Of a DNA stretch of 64,000 nucleotides, positions 24,638 to 33,331 are shown one piece after another. The stretch covers positions 310,001 to 374,000 of the forward strand of contig DLHI01000007.1 in the NCBI GenBank assembly GCA_002483135.1, in the 5' to 3' direction. The position numbers and the translations under genes were made by a program. The notes beneath the pieces were generated by a model that worked only from the letters and a program-made list of their open reading frames with translations, did no database searches and was not told the DNA's origin. Position 1 is the stretch's first letter. Every line of letters starts with the position of its first letter. This DNA comes from Hyphomonadaceae bacterium UBA7672. Its GTDB lineage: Bacteria; Pseudomonadota; Alphaproteobacteria; Caulobacterales; Hyphomonadaceae.

Positions 24638-25402
24638 TCAGCTCCCTCCCAGACCCGGCAGCGGTTTCGCCATAGGCTTCGGCGTCTTGAGCTTGCGCTT
24701 GGTCTGGTGAGTTTCGGCCTGTGCGCCGTCCACCTTCTGGCCCTTCATGTAGTGGCGCTGCCAGCGGTCCTTCATGGCCTGGGCCTCGAGATTGGCCAGC
24801 CGCTTGTTGAAGTCGCCGCGGCTTTCGGACCAGACCGTGAACTCCTCCTGCAGTTTTGGATTGTCAGCCAGCAGGCGCAGGGTCGGCTGGATCTCTTCCA
24901 GCTTCGTGTCCTGCACCAGCGTCAGGAAACAGAACGGCTCGCCCTTCTCGAAGCGCACCTTGCCCGGGCGCGTCATCTGCCAGTTCATCGTGAACGGGAA
25001 AGGCAGCCATTCGGTTTCGATCAGGCCCTGCAACGGATAGATGCCGTCCTTGGGATCGTTGGGCGGGCCCATGGCCCACACGCGCCAGCCGGGCTCGGTG
25101 CGGAACAGGTGGCCGGTGTGGAAAGTGACAATGCCCCGCCTGAAATGGCTGTCGGCGACGTTCTTAACCGGCGGCCACGGTTCATCGCCCGTGATCTTGA
25201 TGTTCTCCTCCATCGGGCCGCCATCCCATTCCATGGTGATGCCGATTGGGCAGAGGATTTCCCAGCCCGTGCAATTCGCCATGGTGAGCGGCAGACAGCG
25301 ATAGGGATGCCGGTCGGCAAACGCGTCCATCCACGCCCGGCGTCCCTGACCCGGTACGATTTCCGGCGCCCATTCGTGTATCTTGTAGCAGTCGAGGCGC
25401 AT
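24638..25402 (-). CDS. DUF6065 family protein
   Basis: A 254-residue cytosolic protein resembling the DUF6065 family, which has no known function. Text such as NCTGWEILCPIGITMEWDGG, FHTGHLFRTEPGW and GLIETEWLPFPFTMNWQM is conserved-looking. The last 30 residues are Lys/Pro-rich. The ATG at 25402 is chosen as the family-like start (MRLDCYKI). It is divergent from the proline editing gene. Confidence 0.7.
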   Translation of the reverse strand: MRLDCYKIHEWAPEIVPGQGRRAWMDAFADRHPYRCLPLTMANCTGWEILCPIGITMEWDGGPMEENIKITGDEPWPPVKNVADSHFRRGIVTFHTGHLFRTEPGWRVWAMGPPNDPKDGIYPLQGLIETEWLPFPFTMNWQMTRPGKVRFEKGEPFCFLTLVQDTKLEEIQPTLRLLADNPKLQEEFTVWSESRGDFNKRLANLEAQAMKDRWQRHYMKGQKVDGAQAETHQTKRKLKTPKPMAKPLPGLGGS

Positions 25403-25461
25403 CGCTAGTCCCTCACGCGCAGACCTTCCCGCAGGCTCTCCCGACATCTAGACCAGCAGGC

Positions 25462-26037
25462 ATGACAGATCAAAGCGCCTCCGCCGCAGAAGGGACAGGA
25501 CGCGGGCCGATGCCCGCTCCGGAAGATTTTTCGCGCGAGCCGGAAAAACCGCTTTTCGCGCTGCTTGATCGCCTGGGCATCCGCACCGCGACCTTCACCC
25601 ACGAGAAGGTGTTCACCGTGGCTGAAAGCGCCCGTGTGAAGGTCGACATGCCGGGAGGGCACACCAAGAACCTTTTCATGAAGGACAAGGCGGGCCAGCT
25701 CGTGCTGGTCTGTGCGCTCCATTCCACCGTCCTGCCGCTCAACCAGTTGCACCGCCAGCTGGGCTGCCAGCGCCTGTCGTTTACCGACGCTCCCCTGCTC
25801 TGGGACACGCTGGGCGTTACGCCGGGGTCTGTCACCGGGTTTGCAGTGATGAACGATCCGGCAGGCCGGGTGCGCCTGGTGGCCGATGCGGCCCTGCTGG
25901 CCCATGAAACGCTCAATTTCCACCCCCTGCGCTGCGACATGACCACTGCGATTTCTCGGGCGGATTTCCTTGGCTTTGCCGAGGCGACAGGCCATACGGT
26001 GACCCCTGTCGACTTCGCGAAACTGGGCGAGGGCTAG
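25462..26037 (+). CDS. Prolyl-tRNA editing protein, ProX/YbaK type
   Basis: A 191-residue trans-editing enzyme that hydrolyses mischarged aminoacyl-tRNA, most likely Ala-tRNA(Pro). It has the family motif GGHTKNLFMKDK, the substrate loop GSVTGFAVMND and the C-terminal NFHPLRCDMTTAIS. The first 25 residues look like a variable extension; an ATG at 25510 is a shorter alternative. Confidence 0.87.
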   Translation: MTDQSASAAEGTGRGPMPAPEDFSREPEKPLFALLDRLGIRTATFTHEKVFTVAESARVKVDMPGGHTKNLFMKDKAGQLVLVCALHSTVLPLNQLHRQLGCQRLSFTDAPLLWDTLGVTPGSVTGFAVMNDPAGRVRLVADAALLAHETLNFHPLRCDMTTAISRADFLGFAEATGHTVTPVDFAKLGEG

Positions 26038-26126
26038 ATCGCGTTGCCGTTTTCCGCCTGCGTACCCATCTTGGGGGCGGGCGGGGCCGGCAGCCGGCCC
26101 CCCAATGGAATCTAGGGAGCAACCCG

Positions 26127-27065
26127 ATGAGCCTCATCGGCGCAGGCGCTGGCAAACCCCCGGGCGGCGGCTCGAAGAGCCCGCACGTATCCGACGGCAC
26201 GGACCAGACCTTCATGACGGACGTGATCGAACCGTCGAAATCGGTTCCGGTGATCGTCGACTTCTGGGCGACATGGTGCGGCCCCTGCCGCTCGCTCGGT
26301 CCCCTGCTCGAGAAGGTCGTCGATGAGAGCGCCGGCGCGGTGAAGATGGTGAAGATCGACGTCGACAAGAATCCTGGCGTGTTCTCCCAGATCGCCAAGA
26401 TGACGGGCTCGCAGTCGATCCCGACTGTGGTCGCGTTCCGCAATGGCCAGCCGGTTGACGCCTTCATGGGCGCCCTGCCCGAGAGCCAGGTCCGCGCCTT
26501 CGTCAACAAGCTGAAGGGCGATGGCGCCGACACCGGCCCGACCGTGGCCGAACTTCTCGCCGCCGCCGAGGACGCCTCCGACAACAACGACTTCACCGCC
26601 GCCGCCGAACTCTTTGCTGCCGTCCTCGACCAGGAGAAAGACAATATCGAGGCGCTCGCCGGGCTGGCCCGCTGCTACATGAAGGCTGGCGATGTCGAGC
26701 GTGCGCGCCAGATCGCGGAACTGATCCCGGAAGCAAACCGCAGGCATCCCTCCGCCTCGCCGATCTTTGCGGCGCTCGACCTGGTCAGCCATACGACGGC
26801 GCCGGACGAGACGCTGGAACTCAAGACGCGCGTCAACAACACGCCCACTGACTGGGACGCCCGCTTCTCGCTCGCCGAAGTCTACGCCGCGCAGGGCAAG
26901 CACGAGGAAGCCGCAGACCAGCTGCTCGCCATTCTCGAGAAGAATGCGACCTGGAAGGAAGGCGCCGCGAAGGAGCAGCTGCTCAAGATCTTCGAAGCCG
27001 CCGGCCCGAAAGCCGACGTCACGAAGGAAGGCCGCCGCAGGCTGTCGGCGATCCTGTTCAGGTAA
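26127..27065 (+). CDS. Thioredoxin-domain co-chaperone, CnoX/YbbN-like
   Basis: A 312-residue protein with a thioredoxin domain (about 25-135) and TPR-like helices behind it (about 145-300). The active site WCGPC (C51, C54) is intact, unlike E. coli YbbN/CnoX, which has lost one Cys. Relatives protect chaperone clients from oxidation and hand them to GroEL or DnaK. The first 20 residues are Gly/Pro-rich. Confidence 0.88.
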   Translation: MSLIGAGAGKPPGGGSKSPHVSDGTDQTFMTDVIEPSKSVPVIVDFWATWCGPCRSLGPLLEKVVDESAGAVKMVKIDVDKNPGVFSQIAKMTGSQSIPTVVAFRNGQPVDAFMGALPESQVRAFVNKLKGDGADTGPTVAELLAAAEDASDNNDFTAAAELFAAVLDQEKDNIEALAGLARCYMKAGDVERARQIAELIPEANRRHPSASPIFAALDLVSHTTAPDETLELKTRVNNTPTDWDARFSLAEVYAAQGKHEEAADQLLAILEKNATWKEGAAKEQLLKIFEAAGPKADVTKEGRRRLSAILFR

Positions 27066-27079
27066 TTGAATACGCGAAC

Positions 27080-27103
27080 GGGGGCCGGCGTCTGCCAGCC
27101 CCC
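27080..27103. terminator. Hairpin between convergent genes
   Basis: GGGGGCCGGC (27080-27089) pairs with GCCAGCCCCC (27094-27103) with one mismatch and a 4-nt loop. It lies 15 bp after the thioredoxin-like gene and before the stop of the convergent gene. There is no T run, so its strength as a terminator is uncertain. Confidence 0.4.
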
Positions 27104-27115
27104 GCCGCTGCCGTC

Positions 27116-27442
27116 TCAGGGTTCGGTGAGAACCTTGTCGGCTATTCGCTCCTTGCCCTCATACTTCCAGTGCACCGTCACCCGATCCCCTTGCCGGGGC
27201 TTCGTGCTGACCTGCTGCGCTAGCTTGTATTCCGAGCCGCTCTGCAGCTTCAACATCCGCGTGTCCGCCGAATAGCTCGCAACCACGCCCGCTGCGGAGT
27301 GCTCGGGGACATTCATCGGGGCTGCGCCCTTCTGGACCTTGGTCTGGTACGCGGACGTCGTGGCAGACGGCGCGGCATAGGTCGGCGCAGTCGCAAGAAC
27401 AGCGACCGTTGCGGCGGCAGCCGCAGCAAGGAGACGTTTCAT
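27116..27442 (-). CDS. Small secreted protein, DUF1344-like
   Basis: A 108-residue exported protein with a signal peptide ending near APTYAAPS. The mature part shows VVASYSADTRMLKLQSG and GDRVTVHWKYEGK, a short beta-rich domain resembling DUF1344 proteins. Function is unknown. It probably acts in the periplasm. Confidence 0.65.
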   Translation of the reverse strand: MKRLLAAAAAATVAVLATAPTYAAPSATTSAYQTKVQKGAAPMNVPEHSAAGVVASYSADTRMLKLQSGSEYKLAQQVSTKPRQGDRVTVHWKYEGKERIADKVLTEP

Positions 27443-27663
27443 GTGAGATCGTCCTGATATTCCCTGCCGTCGCAGTGCGATCGGTCAGGGTGCTTGCATG
27501 ACTGGTCCTGGCTCGTCGGGTCGCGGAGCAGATCGCTCCGCCGGCGGGTCTCCAGTCACACAGAGGAGATTGGTGCGCTTGCCCGCAAAGTCAGGCTGGC
27601 GAAATGGCGCAAGCCAGAATCGTCCCGCCGCCAAATTTGCGCCGCTTTCCGGGAGGTGAAGCG

Positions 27664-28233
27664 CTAGCTCTTCGCCGCCTTCAAGAACTCCAGCCTGATC
27701 TGCGCCGGCGTCATCCCCAGCGCAGGCGGCTTGGCTGGCGCTGCTGCAATGTCCGCCACGATCATCGCTGGCCGCGCAACGCCGGCCCAGCGTTCCGGCG
27801 TCAGATCCGACAACCGCATGCACTGGTCGGCGCCAAAGAACGCGCGACCTACGGCCAGCCAATCCAGCTCGCGCGTCGGCGTCGGCACGCTGGCCGTGAA
27901 TTCATAGACGCGGTTGTCGACCAGCAGGATGGAGAGGTTCTTGGGCTTGGCTCCCGCAATGGTCGCAAGCGACGTGAGGTTCATCGCCAGCGCGCCGTCG
28001 CCCGCAATCGCCAGCACCTGTTCGTTGGGCCGCACAGCCGCGAGCCCCAGCGCCACCGACGTCGCAAGACCCATCGGCCCCGAGACATAGAGATTGCGCG
28101 CATCATGCCCGGCCGCCTTGAGCCAGCCCGTCTGCGAACCGATGTCCGACACCGCGAACGGTCGCGCAGGATAAAGCGCAAGAGCAGCCGCGATCGCGTC
28201 TTTCTGCGAAGGCAGGTTCGACAACTCGCTCAT
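27664..28233 (-). CDS. ThDP-dependent decarboxylase, beta-like subunit
   Basis: A 189-residue protein holding the pyrophosphate-binding half of a thiamine diphosphate enzyme: GDGALAMNLTSLATIAG then ILLVDN, the GDG...N motif. It resembles the beta subunit of sulfopyruvate or phosphonopyruvate decarboxylase. Its ATG overlaps the stop of the alpha-like gene (ATGA), so the two are made together. No sulfonate or phosphonate genes lie nearby, so the 2-oxoacid substrate is unknown. Confidence 0.8.
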   Translation of the reverse strand: MSELSNLPSQKDAIAAALALYPARPFAVSDIGSQTGWLKAAGHDARNLYVSGPMGLATSVALGLAAVRPNEQVLAIAGDGALAMNLTSLATIAGAKPKNLSILLVDNRVYEFTASVPTPTRELDWLAVGRAFFGADQCMRLSDLTPERWAGVARPAMIVADIAAAPAKPPALGMTPAQIRLEFLKAAKS

Positions 28234-28739
28234 GCCGCGGCCTCCGCGCCGAGCCGCTTCTCCAGCGCGAGGATCACCGGCTTCCTCGCCGCCTCCGCCC
28301 ATTTGAACGCAGCAGGAATGAGATCATCAGGCAGGTCACTCGCATCGAAATCGAACACCCGCGCCATCGGCCGCACGCCGGCGTCGAACGCCTCGCGCTT
28401 CTCGATGTCATAGCCATTCGGATCAGCCAGCGCGCCGCGATTGGTCACCACGACAACGAACGGCAGGCCATAGCGCAGCCCCATCGTCGCAAACGCGCCC
28501 AGCGAATTGAGCAGCCCCGCATTCTGCACCATTACCACCGCACGCTCGCCCGCCATGGCGGCGCCGCAGGCCACGCCGATGCACTCCTCCTCGCGCGCGC
28601 ACGCGATGTAGGGAAAATCGGGCGAGGCCTCGCACAGCATGATGGTCTGCGCCAGCATCCCATCCGGCACCCCCGTCACCAGCTTGGGCTTGGCCGCCAC
28701 AATCGACCTGAACAGCGCGTCTCCGCCCGATGCCGCCAT
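28230..28739 (-). CDS. ThDP-dependent decarboxylase, alpha-like subunit
   Basis: A 169-residue protein with the pyrimidine-binding half of the split enzyme. It has the activating Glu region ACAREEECIGVACGAAMAGE and the downstream VMVQNAGLLNSLGAF, as in sulfopyruvate/phosphonopyruvate decarboxylase alpha subunits. The start at 28739 matches that family. It forms a heteromeric enzyme with the next gene. Confidence 0.8.
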   Translation of the reverse strand: MAASGGDALFRSIVAAKPKLVTGVPDGMLAQTIMLCEASPDFPYIACAREEECIGVACGAAMAGERAVVMVQNAGLLNSLGAFATMGLRYGLPFVVVVTNRGALADPNGYDIEKREAFDAGVRPMARVFDFDASDLPDDLIPAAFKWAEAARKPVILALEKRLGAEAAA

Positions 28740-28867
28740 GCGAGAAATCCTCCTGCGGGCTTGGTAGGCTGCGCGCCAGGCGCCCGCAACCCTGAGGCGT
28801 CCGTTCCGGCGCTTCCCTTCACGGTCGACGCCGCGGTAGGGTCTCCAAAACAAGCGGGAGGGCTTCC

Positions 28868-29284
28868 ATGGATTTCCTTACAGGCATGTCGCCGGTGCAG
28901 GCGGCAGCGTTGAATATCGGCCTGCTCATCGTCCTGATGCTGGGACTCAAGCTCTATGTCGGCGGGCGTCGCGGCAAGCTGAAGCTGCCCTCGGGTCAGA
29001 CCAACGCGGAATTTGATCGGGCGACGCGTGTTCAGATGAACGCAGTCGAGGATGTGCCGGTGCTGATGGTCGGTATCGGGGCGCTCGCCATGCTGAGCAT
29101 GCCGACCTGGTACATCCACATGGTCGGCCTTGTCCTGCTGGTCTCGCGCATCCTGCACGCTGTCGGCCTAGCCGGGTCGAGCGGCTTCTCGATCGGCCGC
29201 GCAGCCGGCACGACGGGAACGCTGCTGGTCTATCTTGCGGTCGCCGGCGCGCTGCTGGTGCATGCCTTCACGCCCACGGCTTGA
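28868..29284 (+). CDS. MAPEG family membrane protein
   Basis: A 138-residue protein with four hydrophobic segments, of the MAPEG family (glutathione S-transferase and eicosanoid enzymes). The stretch RATRVQMNAVEDVPVLMVG followed by SRILHAVGLAG fits the family. The bacterial role, probably glutathione-linked detoxification, is not fixed by context. Confidence 0.82.
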   Translation: MDFLTGMSPVQAAALNIGLLIVLMLGLKLYVGGRRGKLKLPSGQTNAEFDRATRVQMNAVEDVPVLMVGIGALAMLSMPTWYIHMVGLVLLVSRILHAVGLAGSSGFSIGRAAGTTGTLLVYLAVAGALLVHAFTPTA

Positions 29285-29406
29285 ACGGCCCGCCTCTGGA
29301 CAGAGTCGCGGCGCGAGCCATCTCATGCTATGGCAGGGATGCTTCGTGTGGGGTCGCCTGACTTCCCCGGTGTTTCTCCGGGTGCAACTGGCCAAGGACA
29401 CCTGAC

Positions 29407-30069
29407 TTGCCGCGCGTCTATCGTAAGATAACCGACCTGCCCGCCGCCATCCCCGTCTTCCCGCTGGGCGGGGCGCTGCTGTTTCCCCGCGCGAACCTGC
29501 CGCTCAACATCTTCGAGCCGCGCTACCTCGCCATGGTGGACGCCGCCCTCGCCGGCCACCGGCTGATCGGCATGATCCAGCTGGCGGGCCTTGCCCAGAC
29601 CGGGGCGGGAGACGAAGGCCATGCGCTGGCCTCGGTCGGATGCGCCGGACGCATCACTGGCTTCCAGGAAACCGACGATGGCCGGTATCTCATCGTGCTG
29701 ACCGGCGTGGCGCGCTTCCGCGTCGCCGCCGAAATCACGGGCGACAGCCCCTATCGCATCGCCCGCGCAGACTGGGCGCCCTTCGTGGGCGACCTTGGCG
29801 CCGAGCCGATGCTCGACGAGACCATGCGCGGCCGGCTGTTCGCGGCGCTGAAGGCTTACCTCGCGCGCGGCGAAATGCGCGCGGACTGGTCGACCATCGA
29901 AGAGACGCCGCTGGACGCGCTTATCAACTCCCTTTCAGCCGCGTGCCCCTTTACGAATCCGGAGAAGCAGGCGCTTCTTGAAGCACGCACGCTGGCAGAC
30001 AGGTGCACGGCGCTTATAACTCTGCTAGAAATGGAGCGCCCGGGTCAGGGCGGCGGATACGTTCAATGA
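29407..30069 (+). CDS. LON substrate-binding domain protein
   Basis: A 220-residue protein made only of the Lon N-terminal domain, without ATPase or protease parts. It starts with IPVFPLGGALLFPRANLPLNIFEPRY, the hallmark of the domain. The TTG at 29407 is the only start that keeps this region. It overlaps the Trm112-like start by four bases (ATGA), and a third gene follows in the same coupled way. It may present substrates to a protease. Confidence 0.87.
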   Translation: MPRVYRKITDLPAAIPVFPLGGALLFPRANLPLNIFEPRYLAMVDAALAGHRLIGMIQLAGLAQTGAGDEGHALASVGCAGRITGFQETDDGRYLIVLTGVARFRVAAEITGDSPYRIARADWAPFVGDLGAEPMLDETMRGRLFAALKAYLARGEMRADWSTIEETPLDALINSLSAACPFTNPEKQALLEARTLADRCTALITLLEMERPGQGGGYVQ

Positions 30070-30302
30070 GCATGGCAGCCAAGACAGCAACAGAATCGAA
30101 CGGCGCGGATGCAACCGTGGACGCGGGCGTTGATCCCCGGCTGCTCGAAATCCTGGTCTGCCCCGTCACCCGTTCGGCGCTGACCTACGACCGCGAGGCC
30201 AACGAGCTGGTCAGCCGTGCAGCCGGGCTCGCCTTCCCGATCCGCAACGGCGTGCCCGTCATGTTGCGCGACGAAGCACGCGATCTTGGCGCCTCGACGT
30301 GA
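30066..30302 (+). CDS. Trm112-like small protein
   Basis: A 78-residue protein of the Trm112 family, which in eukaryotes activates methyltransferases. It has the core LLEILVCPVTRSALTYD and FPIRNGVPVMLRDEAR. Only one Cys remains, so zinc binding is unlikely. It is coupled to genes on both sides by four-base overlaps. Confidence 0.87.
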   Translation: MSMAAKTATESNGADATVDAGVDPRLLEILVCPVTRSALTYDREANELVSRAAGLAFPIRNGVPVMLRDEARDLGAST

Positions 30303-30670
30303 CAAGCGCCGCCCGGGCTGCGCCCTGGCCGGTTGACCTGCGCTTCAGCAAGGCCCGCGCAGAACTCCACCTCAGCTTCGACGATGGCGCGGAATTTACC
30401 CTGCCCTACGAACTTCTGCGTGTGGAAAGCCCGAGCGCCGCAACCAAGGGGCATGGCGGCGAAGATCCTCCGCCACCTGCGAAAAAGCGGCATGTGGGCG
30501 TTGTAGGAGCGGAACCTGTCGGGCGCTATGCTTTGCGCATCCGTTTCACGGACGGCCACGACACCGGCCTCTACACCTGGGCCTACCTGCGCGAACTGGG
30601 CGAACAAAAAGACCAGCGCATGACCGCCTACGTCACGCGCATGCGCGAGCTGGGACTAGCCCGCGAATAG
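30299..30670 (+). CDS. GBBH-like N-terminal (DUF971) domain protein
   Basis: A 123-residue protein with the fold found at the N terminus of gamma-butyrobetaine hydroxylase, here alone. It shows DLRFSKARAELHLSFDDG, PYELLRVESPSAA and GLYTWAYLRELG. Stand-alone versions are linked to Fe-S or apo-protein maintenance in some bacteria, but this is not certain. The GTG start overlaps the Trm112-like stop. Confidence 0.8.
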   Translation: MTSAARAAPWPVDLRFSKARAELHLSFDDGAEFTLPYELLRVESPSAATKGHGGEDPPPPAKKRHVGVVGAEPVGRYALRIRFTDGHDTGLYTWAYLRELGEQKDQRMTAYVTRMRELGLARE

Positions 30671-30676
30671 CGGCGA

Positions 30677-31318
30677 TCAGCCGGGCGCCAGCGCCTTCAG
30701 CACGCTTTCGACCAGCCGGCGCGAATAAACCTCAGGCACTGGCCCGCGCATGGCGATCAGGCGATGCCAGACCGGCCCGAACAGCAGTTCGGTGGCCAGG
30801 TCGATATCCCAGTCGCGGCGCACCGCTCCCTTCAGAGCCTGTTCCGCCAGCATGTGGCGCAGCGGGATCTTCACCTTGTCATTGAACCAGGCGCGGAAAA
30901 TCTCGCCCGCATCGCCATCGTCGGCCGCCGCCAGAAGGGCCCCGCGCCAGGCGTGGGCGCCGTCTCCCGTGCGCACAGCCACCAGCATCGGCTCGATCAG
31001 CGCGGCGATCCTGTCGCGGACGTCCGCATTGGCGGGCACAACGACCGGCGGCCTGTCAGCCAGCCGGGCCAGAGCCGCATCCACTGCGAGGCAGGCTGCC
31101 GACTTCCACCAGCGATAGATCGTTTGCTTGGACGCCTTGGCCGTCTTGGCGACCCTATCGACAGAGAAGTCGCGCCAGCCATGCTCGGAAAGTTCCGTGT
31201 AGGCGGCGATCAGAACGGCGTTTGTCGACGCTTCGCTGCGCCTTGGGCCAACCCTGCGCCGCACGCCATCTTCGAGCGCGGTTTCCTCACCGGGAAGAGG
31301 GATATCGTCTTCAACCAT
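30677..31318 (-). CDS. TetR/AcrR family regulator
   Basis: A 213-residue one-component repressor. The N-terminal helix-turn-helix (DFSVDRVAKTAKASKQTIYRWW) is clear, and the C-terminal half is the variable ligand-binding domain. An N-terminal acidic extension of about 20 residues precedes the DNA-binding domain. It is divergent from the carbonic anhydrase gene across 156 bp, which may be its target. Confidence 0.87.
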   Translation of the reverse strand: MVEDDIPLPGEETALEDGVRRRVGPRRSEASTNAVLIAAYTELSEHGWRDFSVDRVAKTAKASKQTIYRWWKSAACLAVDAALARLADRPPVVVPANADVRDRIAALIEPMLVAVRTGDGAHAWRGALLAAADDGDAGEIFRAWFNDKVKIPLRHMLAEQALKGAVRRDWDIDLATELLFGPVWHRLIAMRGPVPEVYSRRLVESVLKALAPG

Positions 31319-31474
31319 GACGGCCTCGTGTCGGCTGCTGGAGTCGCCAGTACGGTGGTGTCGAGGTCTAACGGAACTGTGCGTACCTTTTCAGACCAGC
31401 TGCCATCGGGAGTCAATCACATCGCGACGATTGGGTTTGCTTCTGCAGCAAAGTTTGGATAGGCGAGCGCCACG

Positions 31475-32152
31475 ATGGTCGATTTTGCTGACGACGCACA
31501 GGATTTGATCGCGGGCTACCGCCGCTTTCGCGCCAGCCGGTATCGCGAGGCAAAGGACATTTTCCATCGCCTGCGCGATGGTCAACAGCCGGCAACCATG
31601 ATCATAGCCTGCGCCGATAGCCGCGCCGACCCTGCCATGATCTTCGACGCCGCTCCCGGCGAGTTGTTCACCATCCGCAACGTTGCCGCCCTGGTGCCCC
31701 CCTATGACAACAGCGGCGGCCTGCACGGCGTGTCCGCTGCGGTCGAGTTTGCGGTGACTGCGCTGCGCGTGAAGCAGATTCTGGTGATGGGCCATGGCGG
31801 ATGCGGCGGCATCGCCGCGTCCCTCGCGGCCGCCGCTGACCGCCCGGTTGGCCAGTTCATCGCGCCCTGGGTCGAGATCGCCTCCAGCGCGCGCGACGCC
31901 GTGTTGAAAAACCCGAGCCTTCAGCCGAAAGACTGGCAGGAGGCGTTGGAACATGGCGCGGTGGGCCAGTCGCTAGCCAATCTGATGACCTTCCCCTTCG
32001 TTCGCTCAGCCTATGAGCGTGGCGAACTCAACCTGGATGGCGCCTGGTTCTCCATCGGCAAGGGCGCGCTGCACTGGCGCAACCCGGACACCGGGGCATT
32101 CTCCCTGGTCGCCGCCGAAGACCCCGATACGGATCGCGACAACAAGCTCTAG
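31475..32152 (+). CDS. Beta-class carbonic anhydrase
   Basis: A 225-residue zinc enzyme that interconverts CO2 and bicarbonate. The zinc ligands are visible: Cys and Asp in ACADSRADP, and His and Cys in MGHGGCGGI. Length fits the family. It is divergent from the TetR-type regulator. Confidence 0.92.
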   Translation: MVDFADDAQDLIAGYRRFRASRYREAKDIFHRLRDGQQPATMIIACADSRADPAMIFDAAPGELFTIRNVAALVPPYDNSGGLHGVSAAVEFAVTALRVKQILVMGHGGCGGIAASLAAAADRPVGQFIAPWVEIASSARDAVLKNPSLQPKDWQEALEHGAVGQSLANLMTFPFVRSAYERGELNLDGAWFSIGKGALHWRNPDTGAFSLVAAEDPDTDRDNKL

Positions 32153-32194
32153 GCGCTTTTGGTAGGTTAGAAGGCTGTAACTGATGATGAGCTC

Positions 32195-32806
32195 TTACGA
32201 CTTCAGTTTCGCAAGAGCCAATCGGTACGTCGAAGCTTTCATCGCCAGTGCCAGAGCAATTGTATATACATTTCCAATATAGCGCTCCCGGGGGTGGTTG
32301 TAGTTTGTCGTGTCAAGCTTGAGCGCGACCACATTGGGATCATCCTCCCGCATCCGCTTGTCTTCTGGAACCGTCCGCCGTGTCCGCTCTTCCTCTGACA
32401 TGTCGGTGAATGATTTCGTCATCGCCTCCAACGACCGAAATCCACTACAAAGTCCGCGAACCGGTTCATCCTCAAAACTGAGCGGCATTAGCGTGTGCGC
32501 GAACTTATTTCTAATTTTTCGCACAAGGGACAGATCATGGTGCTGAGCGCTATCTAGTAGGCCGATGCAGACGCCGATTTGAATTTTGTGCGCAAAGCTG
32601 TAGAGCGCGCCGCCCTGATCCTCCAAGCTCGCTTGAAGTTCTTGTTCGGCGATTTGTCCCAACGTCAACTGGAACACCTCCGCAAGAAATGCTTCCAGCA
32701 CGCTTGCCGCGACAAGCGCGAGTTCACGATCCGAGTGATCGCGACTCTGCGCTAATAACTTCATTACTTGGAGGTCGGAGAACTCGCGAGCGTCAGGCCT
32801 CCTCAT
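32195..32806 (-). CDS. MltR/DUF4145-like helical protein
   Basis: A 203-residue helical protein resembling the MltR (mannitol repressor) and DUF4145 group: LVAASVLEAFLAEVFQ, AHKIQIGVCIGLLD and LVRKIRNKFAHTL. The last motif is typical of the group. The start is set by a strong GAGGAGG site before the ATG at 32806, which also overlaps the stop of the upstream lipoprotein gene. Its base composition is clearly less GC-rich than both neighbours, so it may have been acquired. DNA binding is not proven for such proteins. Confidence 0.7.
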   Translation of the reverse strand: MRRPDAREFSDLQVMKLLAQSRDHSDRELALVAASVLEAFLAEVFQLTLGQIAEQELQASLEDQGGALYSFAHKIQIGVCIGLLDSAQHHDLSLVRKIRNKFAHTLMPLSFEDEPVRGLCSGFRSLEAMTKSFTDMSEEERTRRTVPEDKRMREDDPNVVALKLDTTNYNHPRERYIGNVYTIALALAMKASTYRLALAKLKS

Positions 32807-33264
32807 GTTGGTTCCTCCTCGTGCGGGCACGACAGTGGCTGGTCCGCAGCGGCGCCGCCAAGGCCGGTGATGCGCCAACCATCGGCAAATTTCTTCAACG
32901 TGTAGGAACTGGCGCGATCCTTCGGCGGAAGCGGTTCGCCATCCGCCTTCAGCCGCGAGAATTTCATGCCGGCCCATGCGGCGTCCGGCCCGGTGATGCA
33001 GGCCTTCACCTCGTGGATGGCCGACTGCTTGTAGCCCTGCGCGCGAAGGTTTTCGAAACCTCGCTCGAGGCTGGCCGTCTGCTCCTCGACCGTGGGGCCC
33101 GTGCGATAGAAGTCACGCGCGATGGTTGCCGAATCATGCTGGTTCCATGCCTTCGTGTAATCCCACATGAACTGCTCGACGACGGCCTCGGGCGCTGGCG
33201 CTGGCGCCGGCGCGCTCGCACATGCAGCAGCAACCAGCACGCAGGCCCCGAACAACAATCGCAT
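32803..33264 (-). CDS. NTF2/SnoaL-like lipoprotein
   Basis: A 153-residue predicted lipoprotein (lipobox near LVAAAC) with a Pro/Ala linker and a domain of the SnoaL/DUF4440 type (FMWDYTKAWNQHDSATIARDFY). Such folds bind small molecules or act as enzymes. It is divergent from the Kelch gene and overlaps the start of the MltR-like gene by four bases. Confidence 0.68.
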   Translation of the reverse strand: MRLLFGACVLVAAACASAPAPAPAPEAVVEQFMWDYTKAWNQHDSATIARDFYRTGPTVEEQTASLERGFENLRAQGYKQSAIHEVKACITGPDAAWAGMKFSRLKADGEPLPPKDRASSYTLKKFADGWRITGLGGAAADQPLSCPHEEEPT

Positions 33265-33331
33265 CAGCTTGATCCCTCCTGCTCGCAGCCATGGTATCGT
33301 TTCACAGCCCACAGTCGAGGAGCAGACCGTC

